A stretch of 64,000 bases of DNA from Pseudomonadota bacterium (lineage in GTDB: Bacteria > Desulfobacterota > Binatia > Binatales > Binataceae), in the NCBI GenBank assembly GCA_021325025.1, contig JAJPHZ010000022.1, positions 138,646-202,645 on the forward strand, in the 5' to 3' direction. Below are positions 9,727 through 18,300 of the stretch, piece after piece (within the stretch, counting starts at the first letter, position 1; every line of letters begins with the position of its first letter). The translations under genes and the position numbers were made by a program. Below the pieces are notes generated by a model, which saw only the letters and a program-made list of their open reading frames with translations, did no database searches and was not told where the DNA came from.

Positions 9727-10994
9727 TGCATATACTTTTTGTAACTGAGAATTTTCCGCCCGAGCGCAACGCCGCCGCCAGCCGCGTCTATGAACGCGCC
9801 TGTTATTGGGTGAGGTGGGGACACCAGGTTACGGTGATCACCTCGGCGCCCAACTTTCCCGAGGGCAAGGTCCACCCCGGCTACCGCAACCGTTGGCATC
9901 AGGTTGAACAGCGCGACGGCATCCGCGTGGTCCGGGTCAAGACCTTCATCGCGGCCAACGAGGGGGTGGTGCTGCGCACGCTGGACTTCCTGTCGTTCAT
10001 GGTCACCAGTTTTTTTGGCGGTTTGATGGAGCGCCGGCCCGATGTGGTGGTCGCGACCTCGCCGCAATTCTTCGCCGCCGTGGCAGGCTGCGTGCTGGCC
10101 GCCGTGCGGCGCCGCCCGTTCGTATTTGAACTGTCCGACTTGTGGCCCGCGTCGATTACCGCGGTGGGCGCGATGCGCGACAATGCGGGTCTGCGGATGG
10201 TCGAGCGGCTGGAGCTTCTGATGTATCGGCGCGCGGCCAAAATCGTCGCGTTGACCAGGGCATTCAAGTCCGACCTGGTGGCGCGCGGCGTACCGCCCGA
10301 CAAGGTGGCGGTGGTGATCAACGGCGTCGACATGGCGCGCTACGCGCCGCGGGTGCGCGATCGGCAACTGGCGCGCGAGCTTGGACTGGAGGGCCGTTTC
10401 GTCATCGGCTACATCGGAACGCACGGCATGGCGCACGCTTTGGAGCGGGTGCTCGACGCCGCCGACCTCTTGCGAGAGCGGCCGGCGATACAGTTTTTGT
10501 TTGTCGGTCCCGGCGCCGCCCGCGAGGGACTGGTGCGCGACGCCGCCCGGCGCGGCCTGACCAACGTGCGGCTGGTTCCCGCGCAGCCCAAGGAGTCGAT
10601 GCCGGCGTACTGGAGCCTGTGCGACCTGGCGCTGGTGCACTTGAAAGATACCCCGCTGTTCCGCACCGTGATTCCCTCGAAGATTTTCGAGGCAATGGCG
10701 ATGGGGCGCCCGATCGTGCTGGCGGCGCCCGACGGTGAGGCGGCCGACATCATCCGTACCACGGGCGCCGGCGTCGTTCTGCCCGCGGAGGATCCCCAGG
10801 CGCTGGCCGCTGCGGTCAGCGACCTCAGTGCCGCGCCGCAGCGGGTGGCAGAGATGAGCCGCAGATCGCTGGCTGCGGCACCGCTGTTCACCCGCGAAAA
10901 GCAGGCCCGCGACATGCTCAAGATTATCGAGGAAGCCGCACCCAGTGCGCCCGAATCGCTGGAAGGCTTCCGCTCTGCCTCGGTCGGAAAATAG
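9726..10994 (+). CDS. GT4-family glycosyltransferase (WbuB-like)
   Basis: 422 residues with a GT-B fold. TENFPPERNAAASRVYE at the N-terminus and SAPNFPEGKVHPGY are typical of the WbuB/ L-fucosamine-transferase branch of GT4. FELSDLWPASITAVGAM follows, and FEAMAMGRPIVLA is the C-terminal donor-binding region. Family members act at the cytoplasmic membrane, moving a UDP-sugar to a growing lipid-linked glycan. The ATG at 9726 overlaps the wecB stop, and a GT4 gene of this type directly after wecB is a common arrangement, suggesting a ManNAc- or FucNAc-type donor (inference). The frame is open upstream but would overlap wecB. Confidence 0.85.
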   Translation: MHILFVTENFPPERNAAASRVYERACYWVRWGHQVTVITSAPNFPEGKVHPGYRNRWHQVEQRDGIRVVRVKTFIAANEGVVLRTLDFLSFMVTSFFGGLMERRPDVVVATSPQFFAAVAGCVLAAVRRRPFVFELSDLWPASITAVGAMRDNAGLRMVERLELLMYRRAAKIVALTRAFKSDLVARGVPPDKVAVVINGVDMARYAPRVRDRQLARELGLEGRFVIGYIGTHGMAHALERVLDAADLLRERPAIQFLFVGPGAAREGLVRDAARRGLTNVRLVPAQPKESMPAYWSLCDLALVHLKDTPLFRTVIPSKIFEAMAMGRPIVLAAPDGEAADIIRTTGAGVVLPAEDPQALAAAVSDLSAAPQRVAEMSRRSLAAAPLFTREKQARDMLKIIEEAAPSAPESLEGFRSASVGK

Positions 10995-11138
10995 GCGCGG
11001 CAGCTTTTTCGTGTTCGCAATCAGCCATAACCAATCCGGTGGGAGGCTGCCGGCGCAGCGATGCGCGCTGTGCTGCTTGGATCGCCGTTGCGGGTCAGAT
11101 ATGCACGATCAGGCGGGTCGGATGGCAAAGGTCGACCA

Positions 11139-12269
11139 ATGAGAATTGCGATCAACGCACTGACGGTCAGGGAAGGAGGCGGCCTGGTTGCGCTCGAAAA
11201 GCTGCTCGCCCAATTCGTTCGCCTCAAGCCTGAATACGAATATCACGTGATCGCCAGCCGCACGCTCCCCTACATGAGTTGCATGGAGCACGCCACCGTG
11301 CGCCGCCATCAGTTCGTGTGGGCGGAACGCAATCTGCCGATGATCGGCCTGTGGTACCTGGCGATTTTACCCGCTTGGCTGCGCAAAAATCGCATCGACG
11401 TGTTGTTCTCGCAGACCTGCTATTTGCCGCCCATCGGCCCCAAGCGCGCAACCCTCCTGGTGCAGGATGCCCGCTACTTCTGCACGCCAACCTGGACGGC
11501 CAACCAGTCACTGATGGAGCGGGTAAAATTCAAACTTCAGCGCCTGTGGGTCCATCGTTCCGTGGCGGCCGCCGACGAGGTGACGGTTCAGACCCAAGCG
11601 CTGGCAAACCTCATCGGTGAATGCATTCCCTCGGCCAGCGACCGGATTAAGGTGATTCCGCACGGACCGGGCTATCTTGACAAGCCATGTCCGCGCCAGG
11701 TCGTCCCTCTCAGACCGTCGGACGCTTTGGAGCTGGCCTATGTGGCGCTCTATCGTGATCACAAGAACTTCACCACCTTGTTCCGCGCGCTCAAGCTGCT
11801 GCGAAACCGCGGTATCCCGGCGCGGGTGCACCTGACGCTGGACCGCGACAAGCCCGAAGTCCTCGCAATGGAGCGGTGCATCAAGGAACTGGGTGTGGCC
11901 GAGTGGGTCGTCAACCACGGCCAGCTCGACCGATGGGCCGTGAGCGAGCTGTACGAGAAGTCGCACGTGTTCATATTTCCGTCGATTTGCGAGTCCTTTG
12001 GATTTCCGCAAGTAGAAGCGATGGCCTTTGGATTGCCCATCGTTGCCGCCGACACTCTGGTCAGCCGCGAGGTGTGCGGGCCGGCCGCCATGTTTTTCCC
12101 GCCCGATGACGCCGACGCGCTGGCGCGCCTGATTGCGCGTCTTTACACCCATCCGGAGGAACTGGCGTTGGCCTCGCGGTTGAGCGCGCAGCGCGCGGCC
12201 AGTTTCGATTGGACCAAAGCCGGCGGCGAGACGCTGGGCTGGATGACCAACGGGCGTGCCAATCACTGA
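11139..12269 (+). CDS. GT4/GT1-type glycosyltransferase
   Basis: 376 residues from the ATG at 11139. MRIAINALTVREGGG is the expected N-terminal beta-strand and Gly-rich donor loop; upstream in-frame codons give no homologous-looking sequence, so the longer version is rejected. SICESFGFPQVEAMAFGLP contains the E-x7-E motif of retaining GT-B enzymes. HGQLDRWAVSELYEKSHV is the usual segment before it. Probably transfers a nucleotide sugar at the inner membrane. A gap of 144 bases separates it from the previous gene; nothing recognisable is in that gap. Confidence 0.82.
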   Translation: MRIAINALTVREGGGLVALEKLLAQFVRLKPEYEYHVIASRTLPYMSCMEHATVRRHQFVWAERNLPMIGLWYLAILPAWLRKNRIDVLFSQTCYLPPIGPKRATLLVQDARYFCTPTWTANQSLMERVKFKLQRLWVHRSVAAADEVTVQTQALANLIGECIPSASDRIKVIPHGPGYLDKPCPRQVVPLRPSDALELAYVALYRDHKNFTTLFRALKLLRNRGIPARVHLTLDRDKPEVLAMERCIKELGVAEWVVNHGQLDRWAVSELYEKSHVFIFPSICESFGFPQVEAMAFGLPIVAADTLVSREVCGPAAMFFPPDDADALARLIARLYTHPEELALASRLSAQRAASFDWTKAGGETLGWMTNGRANH

Positions 12270-12292
12270 TTTGCCACGCGTCGAGCGAGGCG

Positions 12293-13285
12293 ATGTTTCA
12301 CGATTCGGTACCAGCTTCTGACCGCGTCTCGGTGCCCTGCTGCTCGGTGGTGATTTGCACGCGCGATCGCCCGGACGAACTGGAGCGCTGCATCGCGACC
12401 GTGCTCAGCCAGGATTATCCCCGCTTCGAGGTGCTGGTGGTCGACAATGCACCGCATGATGGGCGGGTCCGCGAAGTGGCCCAGCGCTGCCGCGTTCGTT
12501 ACACGCTGGAGCCTGTTGCGGGACTCAGCCGCGCTCGCAATCGCGGCGCGCGCGAGAGCGGCGGTGAAATAATCGCCTATATAGATGATGACGCGACGGC
12601 GGCGCCGGGGTGGCTTTCGGCACTGGCGGCCGAATTCGCCGACCCGATGGTGATGGCCGTTGCGGGCCGCATCCTTGCCCCGCACGGGGAGAAGGTTGCG
12701 CCGCCGCCAGGGTCGGATCCTGCCCTGTCGCGGCGCGTCGTGGACCGCGGCATCCCGGACTGGTTTGAGATAGCGAACTTCGGCGGCATCGGGATTGGCG
12801 CCAACATGGCGCTGCGGCGCAGCGCTTTCGGCCGTTGGCCGGGTTTCGACGAACGGCTGGGCCGCGGTGCCGTGCTGTATGCGGGCGAGGACAACTATGC
12901 GTTCTATTGTCTGACGAAGCTTGGCTATCGCGTGGTCTATAGCCCCGCCGCCGCGGTCTATCATGTTCGGCTCGAAGATCGCGTTGCGGATCGCGAGCAT
13001 CGCTCGGCACTACTGACCGGAGCGGTCGGCTACATGATGTTTCTTTTCAAAGAGGAGCCCTCGGGGCGGCTCGCTCTATTGAGATTTCTGCTCGGATGCG
13101 TCGTCAGGCGCGCCCGCCGCCCATGGCGCCCCGCCCACCCTCCGGGGCAGGTGCGGTTCTCCCAGCGCTCGCTCGAACTTGAGGCCGCCCTGCGCGGCCT
13201 CATGCTTTATGCGCGTGCCGCATTCGGCCGGGGTTTGGCCAGCGAAAAGATGACCCGGAGAGGTTTGCTGCGCAGCGTCGATTGA
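12293..13285 (+). CDS. GT2-family glycosyltransferase
   Basis: 330 residues. The GT-A fold is shown by CSVVICTRDRPDELERCIA at the N-terminus, VLVVDNAP, the metal-binding YIDDDATAAPGW and the acceptor-side segment VLYAGEDNYAFY with the conserved ED pair. Membership of GT2 is clear; sugar and acceptor are unknown. The ATG at 12293 follows a GAGCGAGG sequence and starts shortly after the previous stop. The C-terminal about 100 residues form an Arg-rich tail with one possible membrane-adjacent helix. Confidence 0.82.
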   Translation: MFHDSVPASDRVSVPCCSVVICTRDRPDELERCIATVLSQDYPRFEVLVVDNAPHDGRVREVAQRCRVRYTLEPVAGLSRARNRGARESGGEIIAYIDDDATAAPGWLSALAAEFADPMVMAVAGRILAPHGEKVAPPPGSDPALSRRVVDRGIPDWFEIANFGGIGIGANMALRRSAFGRWPGFDERLGRGAVLYAGEDNYAFYCLTKLGYRVVYSPAAAVYHVRLEDRVADREHRSALLTGAVGYMMFLFKEEPSGRLALLRFLLGCVVRRARRPWRPAHPPGQVRFSQRSLELEAALRGLMLYARAAFGRGLASEKMTRRGLLRSVD

Positions 13286-13345
13286 AGCTTGTGCGGGCGC
13301 GGCGCCGGAGGCCGCGATGTTCGTTAAAAGCACGCGGTTGACCGC

Positions 13346-15097
13346 TTGATTTCAGTTGTCATCGCCACTTACCGCCGCTGCGCGGTGCTGAAGCGGACGC
13401 TTCCGACCGTACTCGCTCAGGATCTGGCTGCCGACCAGTATGAAATCGTAATCGTCCTGGACGGCCCGGACCGGGACACTGCCAGTTGGCTGCGCGGTCT
13501 GCGCCTGGCGCACCGCCTGCACATCGTCGAACAGCCGCATCGGGGACTGGCTGCGGCGCGAAACTGCGGGATCAGGGCGGCAAGCGGGAATCGGGTGTTG
13601 CTGCTCGACGACGATTTGCTGTGCAGTGCCCGGCTGGTCAGATGCCACGCCGAAGCGGTGGGCGACAATCTAATCGCGATGGGAGCGGTGTTGGTCTCGG
13701 CCGACAGCCCGCGCACGATTGTTGCCGACTGGGTTCGGCGCTCCACCCAGGAGAGGATGCGGCGCCTTGCCACTGACGGTCCCGAGTGGCCCCGGGACAT
13801 CGCGCTGTGCGCCAACTACTCCGCGCCGCGGCAGTTGATATTGTCGTGCGGCGGCTTTGACGAAACTTTCATCGGCGCCTGTGAAGAGTTCGACATCGGA
13901 ATCCGATTGAGAAAATTGGGTGCCGAGTTTCGCTACCTGCCAGATGCCGTGGCCCATGAGTTTTACGTCAAGAGCCCTGACCAGATGGTGCAGACCGATT
14001 GCCGCGCACGAGGCGCAAATGAAGTCAGGTTGTGCCGCAAGCATCCGGAGTTCAGGCCCGTGTCAGCGGTGGCCCGCTTCAATCAGGGCGCCCGCGTGAC
14101 ACGGGCGCTTCGCTATGCGGCCGTTCGCGCGCCTTTTTCCCTGGAAAACGTTTTGGCGCCGGCGTTCCGCGGAGCAGAAGTTCTGGCGCGGGCGGGAATC
14201 GGTCGACAAATCGCCGTTCGGCTGTTGGAGTTCCGTCGCGGATCGGCCTTGTTCCGCAGCGCCAGGGAGCAGTCGGGCGGATGGGTTGAGTTTCGGAGTG
14301 AATTCGCCGCTACCTTGCCGGTACTGCTGTACCATCATGTCGGCCCCACGCATCGCGGCGCCTATCCATTACTCACCGTATCGCCGCCGAGATTCGAAGC
14401 ACAGATGAAATGGCTTCGCCGCCGCGGCTATACGGCGATCCGCTCGTCAGATTGGAGCGCCTGGATTCGCGGCGAACGTCCCTTACCTAAAAAGCCGGTG
14501 CTCATCACCTTCGACGACGGCTATGCTGACCTCGTTCAACATGCACTGCCCGTGTTGAAGCGCCACAACCTGACCGCAACCATCTTTCTGCCCACGCAGC
14601 GCATCGGCAGGAGCAACGAATGGGACAGCGGGAGCTGGACGCAGGTGCCGCTGATGAACCGCGAGCAGATTAGCGAATGGGCCGCGCAGGGAATGGAGTT
14701 CGGCTCGCACAGCCGCACCCATCCCGATCTGACGGCGCTGTCGCGCGATCAGCTCGACGACGAAATCGCCGGCAGCGCTCAGGACCTGCAGTCGCTGACC
14801 GGCCTGCGCCCGGTTGCTTTCGCTTATCCATACGGATTATTCAATGATCAGGTGCGCGAGTGCGTCAGCCGTGTGTTCGATCTGTCCTTCACCACCAAGA
14901 TGGGCGTCAATCGCCTGGCCGACGATCCGTTTGTGCTCCAGCGTCTGGAAGTACTGCCCTCCGACAATGAGGTAAGTTTTGCTTCCGCGCTGGTCTGCGG
15001 CTTTCGCCCCGTTACAGCATTGCGCACGAAAGTAGCGCTCCGATCCCGCATACGAGCTGCATTTCATGTCCTGTCCCGACCGCTGCTGCAAGGTTGA
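13346..15097 (+). CDS. GT2 glycosyltransferase fused to polysaccharide deacetylase (copy 1, intact)
   Basis: 583 residues, TTG start (ISVVIATYRR is the usual GT2 N-terminus, so no upstream extension is needed). Residues about 1-230 are a GT2 domain with VLLLDDDLLC as the metal motif. From about residue 324 a NodB/CE4 deacetylase domain begins: LPVLLYHHVG, then ITFDDGYAD (catalytic and metal Asp, near residue 388), GSHSRTHPDLT (both metal His, near 453) and FAYPYG. All CE4 motifs needed for metal-dependent removal of an acetyl group are present. The protein may both add a sugar and deacetylate it, or act on two sides of the membrane. First of three paralogues (the others start at 16563 and 18301). 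Confidence 0.85.
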   Translation: MISVVIATYRRCAVLKRTLPTVLAQDLAADQYEIVIVLDGPDRDTASWLRGLRLAHRLHIVEQPHRGLAAARNCGIRAASGNRVLLLDDDLLCSARLVRCHAEAVGDNLIAMGAVLVSADSPRTIVADWVRRSTQERMRRLATDGPEWPRDIALCANYSAPRQLILSCGGFDETFIGACEEFDIGIRLRKLGAEFRYLPDAVAHEFYVKSPDQMVQTDCRARGANEVRLCRKHPEFRPVSAVARFNQGARVTRALRYAAVRAPFSLENVLAPAFRGAEVLARAGIGRQIAVRLLEFRRGSALFRSAREQSGGWVEFRSEFAATLPVLLYHHVGPTHRGAYPLLTVSPPRFEAQMKWLRRRGYTAIRSSDWSAWIRGERPLPKKPVLITFDDGYADLVQHALPVLKRHNLTATIFLPTQRIGRSNEWDSGSWTQVPLMNREQISEWAAQGMEFGSHSRTHPDLTALSRDQLDDEIAGSAQDLQSLTGLRPVAFAYPYGLFNDQVRECVSRVFDLSFTTKMGVNRLADDPFVLQRLEVLPSDNEVSFASALVCGFRPVTALRTKVALRSRIRAAFHVLSRPLLQG

Positions 15098-15270
15098 GCG
15101 TCACCGCACGGGCAAGGCGAAGTCCGATAGCGACAGACTGTTAGGCTGGCTTTGCACACGCCGCCGTCAGGCCTTGAAGGAAGCCTGCATTAGAGACGCG
15201 GCATCGGTTATCTGAAATGCATCGAGCAGGTTAAAGACGTTAACCGCCGCTGTACTGGAAAACCCTCAGA

Positions 15271-16566
15271 TTGAAATCCGGCGCGATTTCCAGCAGCGGC
15301 GGCATTTTTGACATCCGTCGGCTTTCGCTCGGCGCAATCGTATTGTTTGCCTTCGCCGCGCGGGCCGTATTTTTGGCCAGAGGCGGATCGCAATGGATTT
15401 TCAGCGCCGATGCCGATTACTATCTGGCGCTGGCGCAGGGATTTCTGAACGGCTGCGGCTTCGCGCCATTCGAGGGAGCATGCGGACCTCCGGAAGTGAT
15501 GCGGGTTCCCGGGTATCCCCTGTTTTTGATCCCGTTTGTTTCCCACTATCGCGCGGTCGTGCTGGTCCAGGCCGTGCTGGGCGCGTTGACTTGTTTGCTC
15601 GTGGCACGGGTTGCGGCCAGGAAGCACGGCCTGATGGCAGGTCTGATCGCAGCGGCATTCATCGCTACGGATGTCCCCACCATACTTGCGACCAAGGAAA
15701 TCATGTCCGAGGCCCTGTTTCAGTTTGTGGCGTTCCTGGCGATTTTCGCATGTTTCGAGGGACAGGGCAGCCTTTCGACCGTGCTGTTGGCCTCATGTAT
15801 TTTCATACGCCCGGTTGGCCTGGTGCTCATCCCTGTCGGCGTGCTGGTGCTGATCGCAGGCCGCAACTGGACAGCGGCGTTAATCGCTTTGGGAGTCTCA
15901 GCTCTGGTCGTTGCGGGATGGGTGGTGCGCAACGACCGGCAAGCCGGAATATCGTCCTTCACCGTCGAGGGCGCGGCAAATCTCTTCTGGTTCACCGCAC
16001 CCGGTGTGATCGCCCGGCACGACCAGGTTCCTTACGCGCTGGCAGAGGAACATTTGCAGCATTCGCTGAATGCCGATCTCGCGCGGGTAAACACGTACAA
16101 GCCGTCGCTCATCTGGGGGCCAGCCGCCACGCCTGCCGGGTCGCACTTGATGCTCTCACAGGCAGTCGCGGTAATACGCCGCTACCCGGCTGACGCTGCC
16201 ATCGTCACGCTGGAAGGATTCGCCCAACTAGCGTTCCAGCCCTATCAACTGGAGACCGGTTGGCACGGGTTCATCGAGAACAAGCAGCTGTTCGAAGGCA
16301 TCAGATTGATTTCAACAGCTTTGCAGACAGTGTTGTTGTTTTTACTGTGGTCCGGTGTCGTCCTTGCGATGGTCAACGAAGGGAACGAGCCTGAGCGCTG
16401 GTTACTATTGGCTGCGAGTCTGCTTCTGTTGCTTGCAGCGTCACCTTTTGCGGGAAACCTCAATGCGCGATTTCGCACGCCGGCCATTCCGTTCGCCGCC
16501 GTGCTGGCGGGGATCGGATGGGCGCCGCTTGTCCTGCGAGCGCTGTGGCGATCTCGCACTACATGA
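15271..16566 (+). CDS. Multispanning GT-C-like (ArnT/GT39-type) membrane protein
   Basis: 431 residues, TTG start, with about ten hydrophobic segments beginning at LGAIVLFAFAARAVFLA. The first periplasmic loop has ADADYYLALAQGF and RVPGYPLFLIPF, matching the acidic loop and R-x-PGYP pattern of PMT/ArnT-like transferases that use lipid-phosphate sugars. It belongs loosely with the proteins at 23773 and 26566 in this window. The stop overlaps the next ATG by 4 bases. The 173 bases before it contain no gene or clear site that I can identify. Function in detail is unknown; transfer of a sugar to the exported glycan or lipid is plausible. Confidence 0.7.
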   Translation: MKSGAISSSGGIFDIRRLSLGAIVLFAFAARAVFLARGGSQWIFSADADYYLALAQGFLNGCGFAPFEGACGPPEVMRVPGYPLFLIPFVSHYRAVVLVQAVLGALTCLLVARVAARKHGLMAGLIAAAFIATDVPTILATKEIMSEALFQFVAFLAIFACFEGQGSLSTVLLASCIFIRPVGLVLIPVGVLVLIAGRNWTAALIALGVSALVVAGWVVRNDRQAGISSFTVEGAANLFWFTAPGVIARHDQVPYALAEEHLQHSLNADLARVNTYKPSLIWGPAATPAGSHLMLSQAVAVIRRYPADAAIVTLEGFAQLAFQPYQLETGWHGFIENKQLFEGIRLISTALQTVLLFLLWSGVVLAMVNEGNEPERWLLLAASLLLLLAASPFAGNLNARFRTPAIPFAAVLAGIGWAPLVLRALWRSRTT

Positions 16567-18224
16567 CGAAGGTGAAGCTTTCGGTAGTCATTCCGACGCG
16601 CAACCGCCGCGAATTAATAGCGAGGACACTGCCGACAATCCTCAACCAGAACCTGACCTGCGGTGAATACGAGGTCGTAGTCGTATCCGACGGCTCGACC
16701 GACGGCACGATGGATTTCCTGCGCGCCATCAAAACCTCCGTGCCACTGCGTGTCCTGGAGCGCCCGCACTGCGGAATCGCAGCATCGCAAAACGCGGGCA
16801 TCAGAGAATCCCGCGGCGACCTGGTGATGGTGCTCGATGACGACATACTTTGCGGACCCACGCTGGTGGACAGACATATCGCGGCGCATCAAAGCGATTA
16901 CTCATGCGTAGCCTTTGGGCCGCGGTTGTTCTCGCCCGAAAGCCGGCCCGGCCTGGCGACCGAGCTGCAGGGCAGCTGGTATCGCGACCATGCCCGCAGA
17001 CTGGCCGTGGAAGGCGGGCCGCGGGACCGATTCGACGTCTGGTTGGATTCCAATTTCTCGGTGCCGCGCAGCATACTGTTGGCGCATGGCGGTTACGATG
17101 AAGGCCTCAGGTACACGGAGGACCGCGAGTTGGGGACCCGGTTATGGGATTCCGGCGTGCGGTTCAAGTTTCTGCCCGATGCGCCGGTCTATGAGATTTA
17201 TCTAAAGACAACCAACCAGTTGGTAGCCATCGATGGATGCGTGATTGGCAGTGATGAGGTCAAGCTTTGCCGCAAGGGAAATGGCTACCGTGGTGTGTCA
17301 ATACCGGCTGCGCTGCTGGGGGAATCGCGCGCAAGACTGATGACCTGGTGGATGTGCTGCGTACCGCCGGCGTGGCTCGATGTGATGCTTCGCTTGCCAT
17401 GCTCGATCGCCGAACGGCTTGGTGCCAACGCCGCGATGCGGAGGCTTGGCCTCCGCGTCCTTCAGTACCGCAAGGCGATCGCGGTGATGCGCAGCGCCAT
17501 CCGCGAAACCGGTTCATGGCGGGCGTTTCGGCAGGAGTTCGGCATGCGCCTGCCGGTACTGCGCTACCAGCGGCTCCCGCCGGCTCAGAGCTTTGAGGCA
17601 CAGATACGCTGGCTGGTGCGGCGGGGCTGCGTGGGTATCACGCTATCGCAATGGCTGCGCTGGGTCACAACGGGCCAGGCGCTGCCGCACCGGCCGGTGC
17701 TGATAAACTTCGATGGCGGCTACGCGGAGGTGGCACAGTACGCGCTGCCGGTCTTGCGCCGCCACAATTTTGCCGCGGTGGTCCATCTGCCAACCGGTCT
17801 TATCGGAGAACAGTCAAAATGGGAGCGGGCATCGGGCCTCGTTCCACAGCCGCTGATGACGGCCGATCAAATCAAGTATTGGGCCAGCGAAGGGATCGAG
17901 TTCGGGTCGCTGGGGCGCAGCTATCGGCGGCTGACCGAGCTCGAGGGCGAAGCGCTGGCGGAGGAGACCGAGGGCAGCGCCGATGACATGGCACAGCTTC
18001 TAGGACACCGCCCCATATCATTTTCGTATCCCCATGGTGCGTCGAACAAGGCCGTGCTCGAACAGGTGCGGCGGTCGTTCAGGATGGCGTTGGGCGGCAT
18101 GCCTGGACTTAATGCCCTTGGCACCGATCCTCATTTGATGCACTCGACGACGATTATGCCGACGCACACGATACTGGACCTCGCCTTTGCAGTTCTCTCG
18201 GGACACTCCATGCTTGCGTCCTAA
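16563..18224 (+). CDS. GT2 glycosyltransferase fused to degenerate deacetylase domain (copy 2)
   Basis: 553 residues, ATG overlapping the preceding TGA. The GT2 half looks active: LSVVIPTRNRRELIARTLP, VVVSDGSTDG, MVLDDDILCG and YTEDRELGTRL. The C-terminal half aligns by eye along its length with the deacetylase domain of copy 1 but has lost catalysis residues: FDDGY became FDGGY (near residue 382) and the H-S-R-T-H motif became GSLGRSYRR (near 447), removing both metal histidines. FSYPHG remains. It is therefore predicted to be a GT2 enzyme with a pseudo-deacetylase domain, perhaps kept for glycan binding. Closest relative in the window is the next gene. Confidence 0.82.
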   Translation: MTKVKLSVVIPTRNRRELIARTLPTILNQNLTCGEYEVVVVSDGSTDGTMDFLRAIKTSVPLRVLERPHCGIAASQNAGIRESRGDLVMVLDDDILCGPTLVDRHIAAHQSDYSCVAFGPRLFSPESRPGLATELQGSWYRDHARRLAVEGGPRDRFDVWLDSNFSVPRSILLAHGGYDEGLRYTEDRELGTRLWDSGVRFKFLPDAPVYEIYLKTTNQLVAIDGCVIGSDEVKLCRKGNGYRGVSIPAALLGESRARLMTWWMCCVPPAWLDVMLRLPCSIAERLGANAAMRRLGLRVLQYRKAIAVMRSAIRETGSWRAFRQEFGMRLPVLRYQRLPPAQSFEAQIRWLVRRGCVGITLSQWLRWVTTGQALPHRPVLINFDGGYAEVAQYALPVLRRHNFAAVVHLPTGLIGEQSKWERASGLVPQPLMTADQIKYWASEGIEFGSLGRSYRRLTELEGEALAEETEGSADDMAQLLGHRPISFSYPHGASNKAVLEQVRRSFRMALGGMPGLNALGTDPHLMHSTTIMPTHTILDLAFAVLSGHSMLAS

Positions 18225-18238
18225 CTACCAAGTCGGCT

Positions 18239-18266
18239 TTAACAATACCGAAACCGGAAATAATAA
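18239..18266 (+). promoter_or_regulatory. Possible sigma70-type promoter before copy 3
   Basis: The 76-base gap before the gene at 18301 is markedly AT-richer than its surroundings. TTAACA at 18239-18244 and TAATAA at 18261-18266 are separated by 16 bases; the -35 matches 5 of 6 consensus bases and the -10 only 3 of 6. It would give the third paralogue its own transcript. Weak call. Confidence 0.3.
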
Positions 18267-18300
18267 ATATGTCCCGTAGCAATAGCAACCGGCTGGCAAA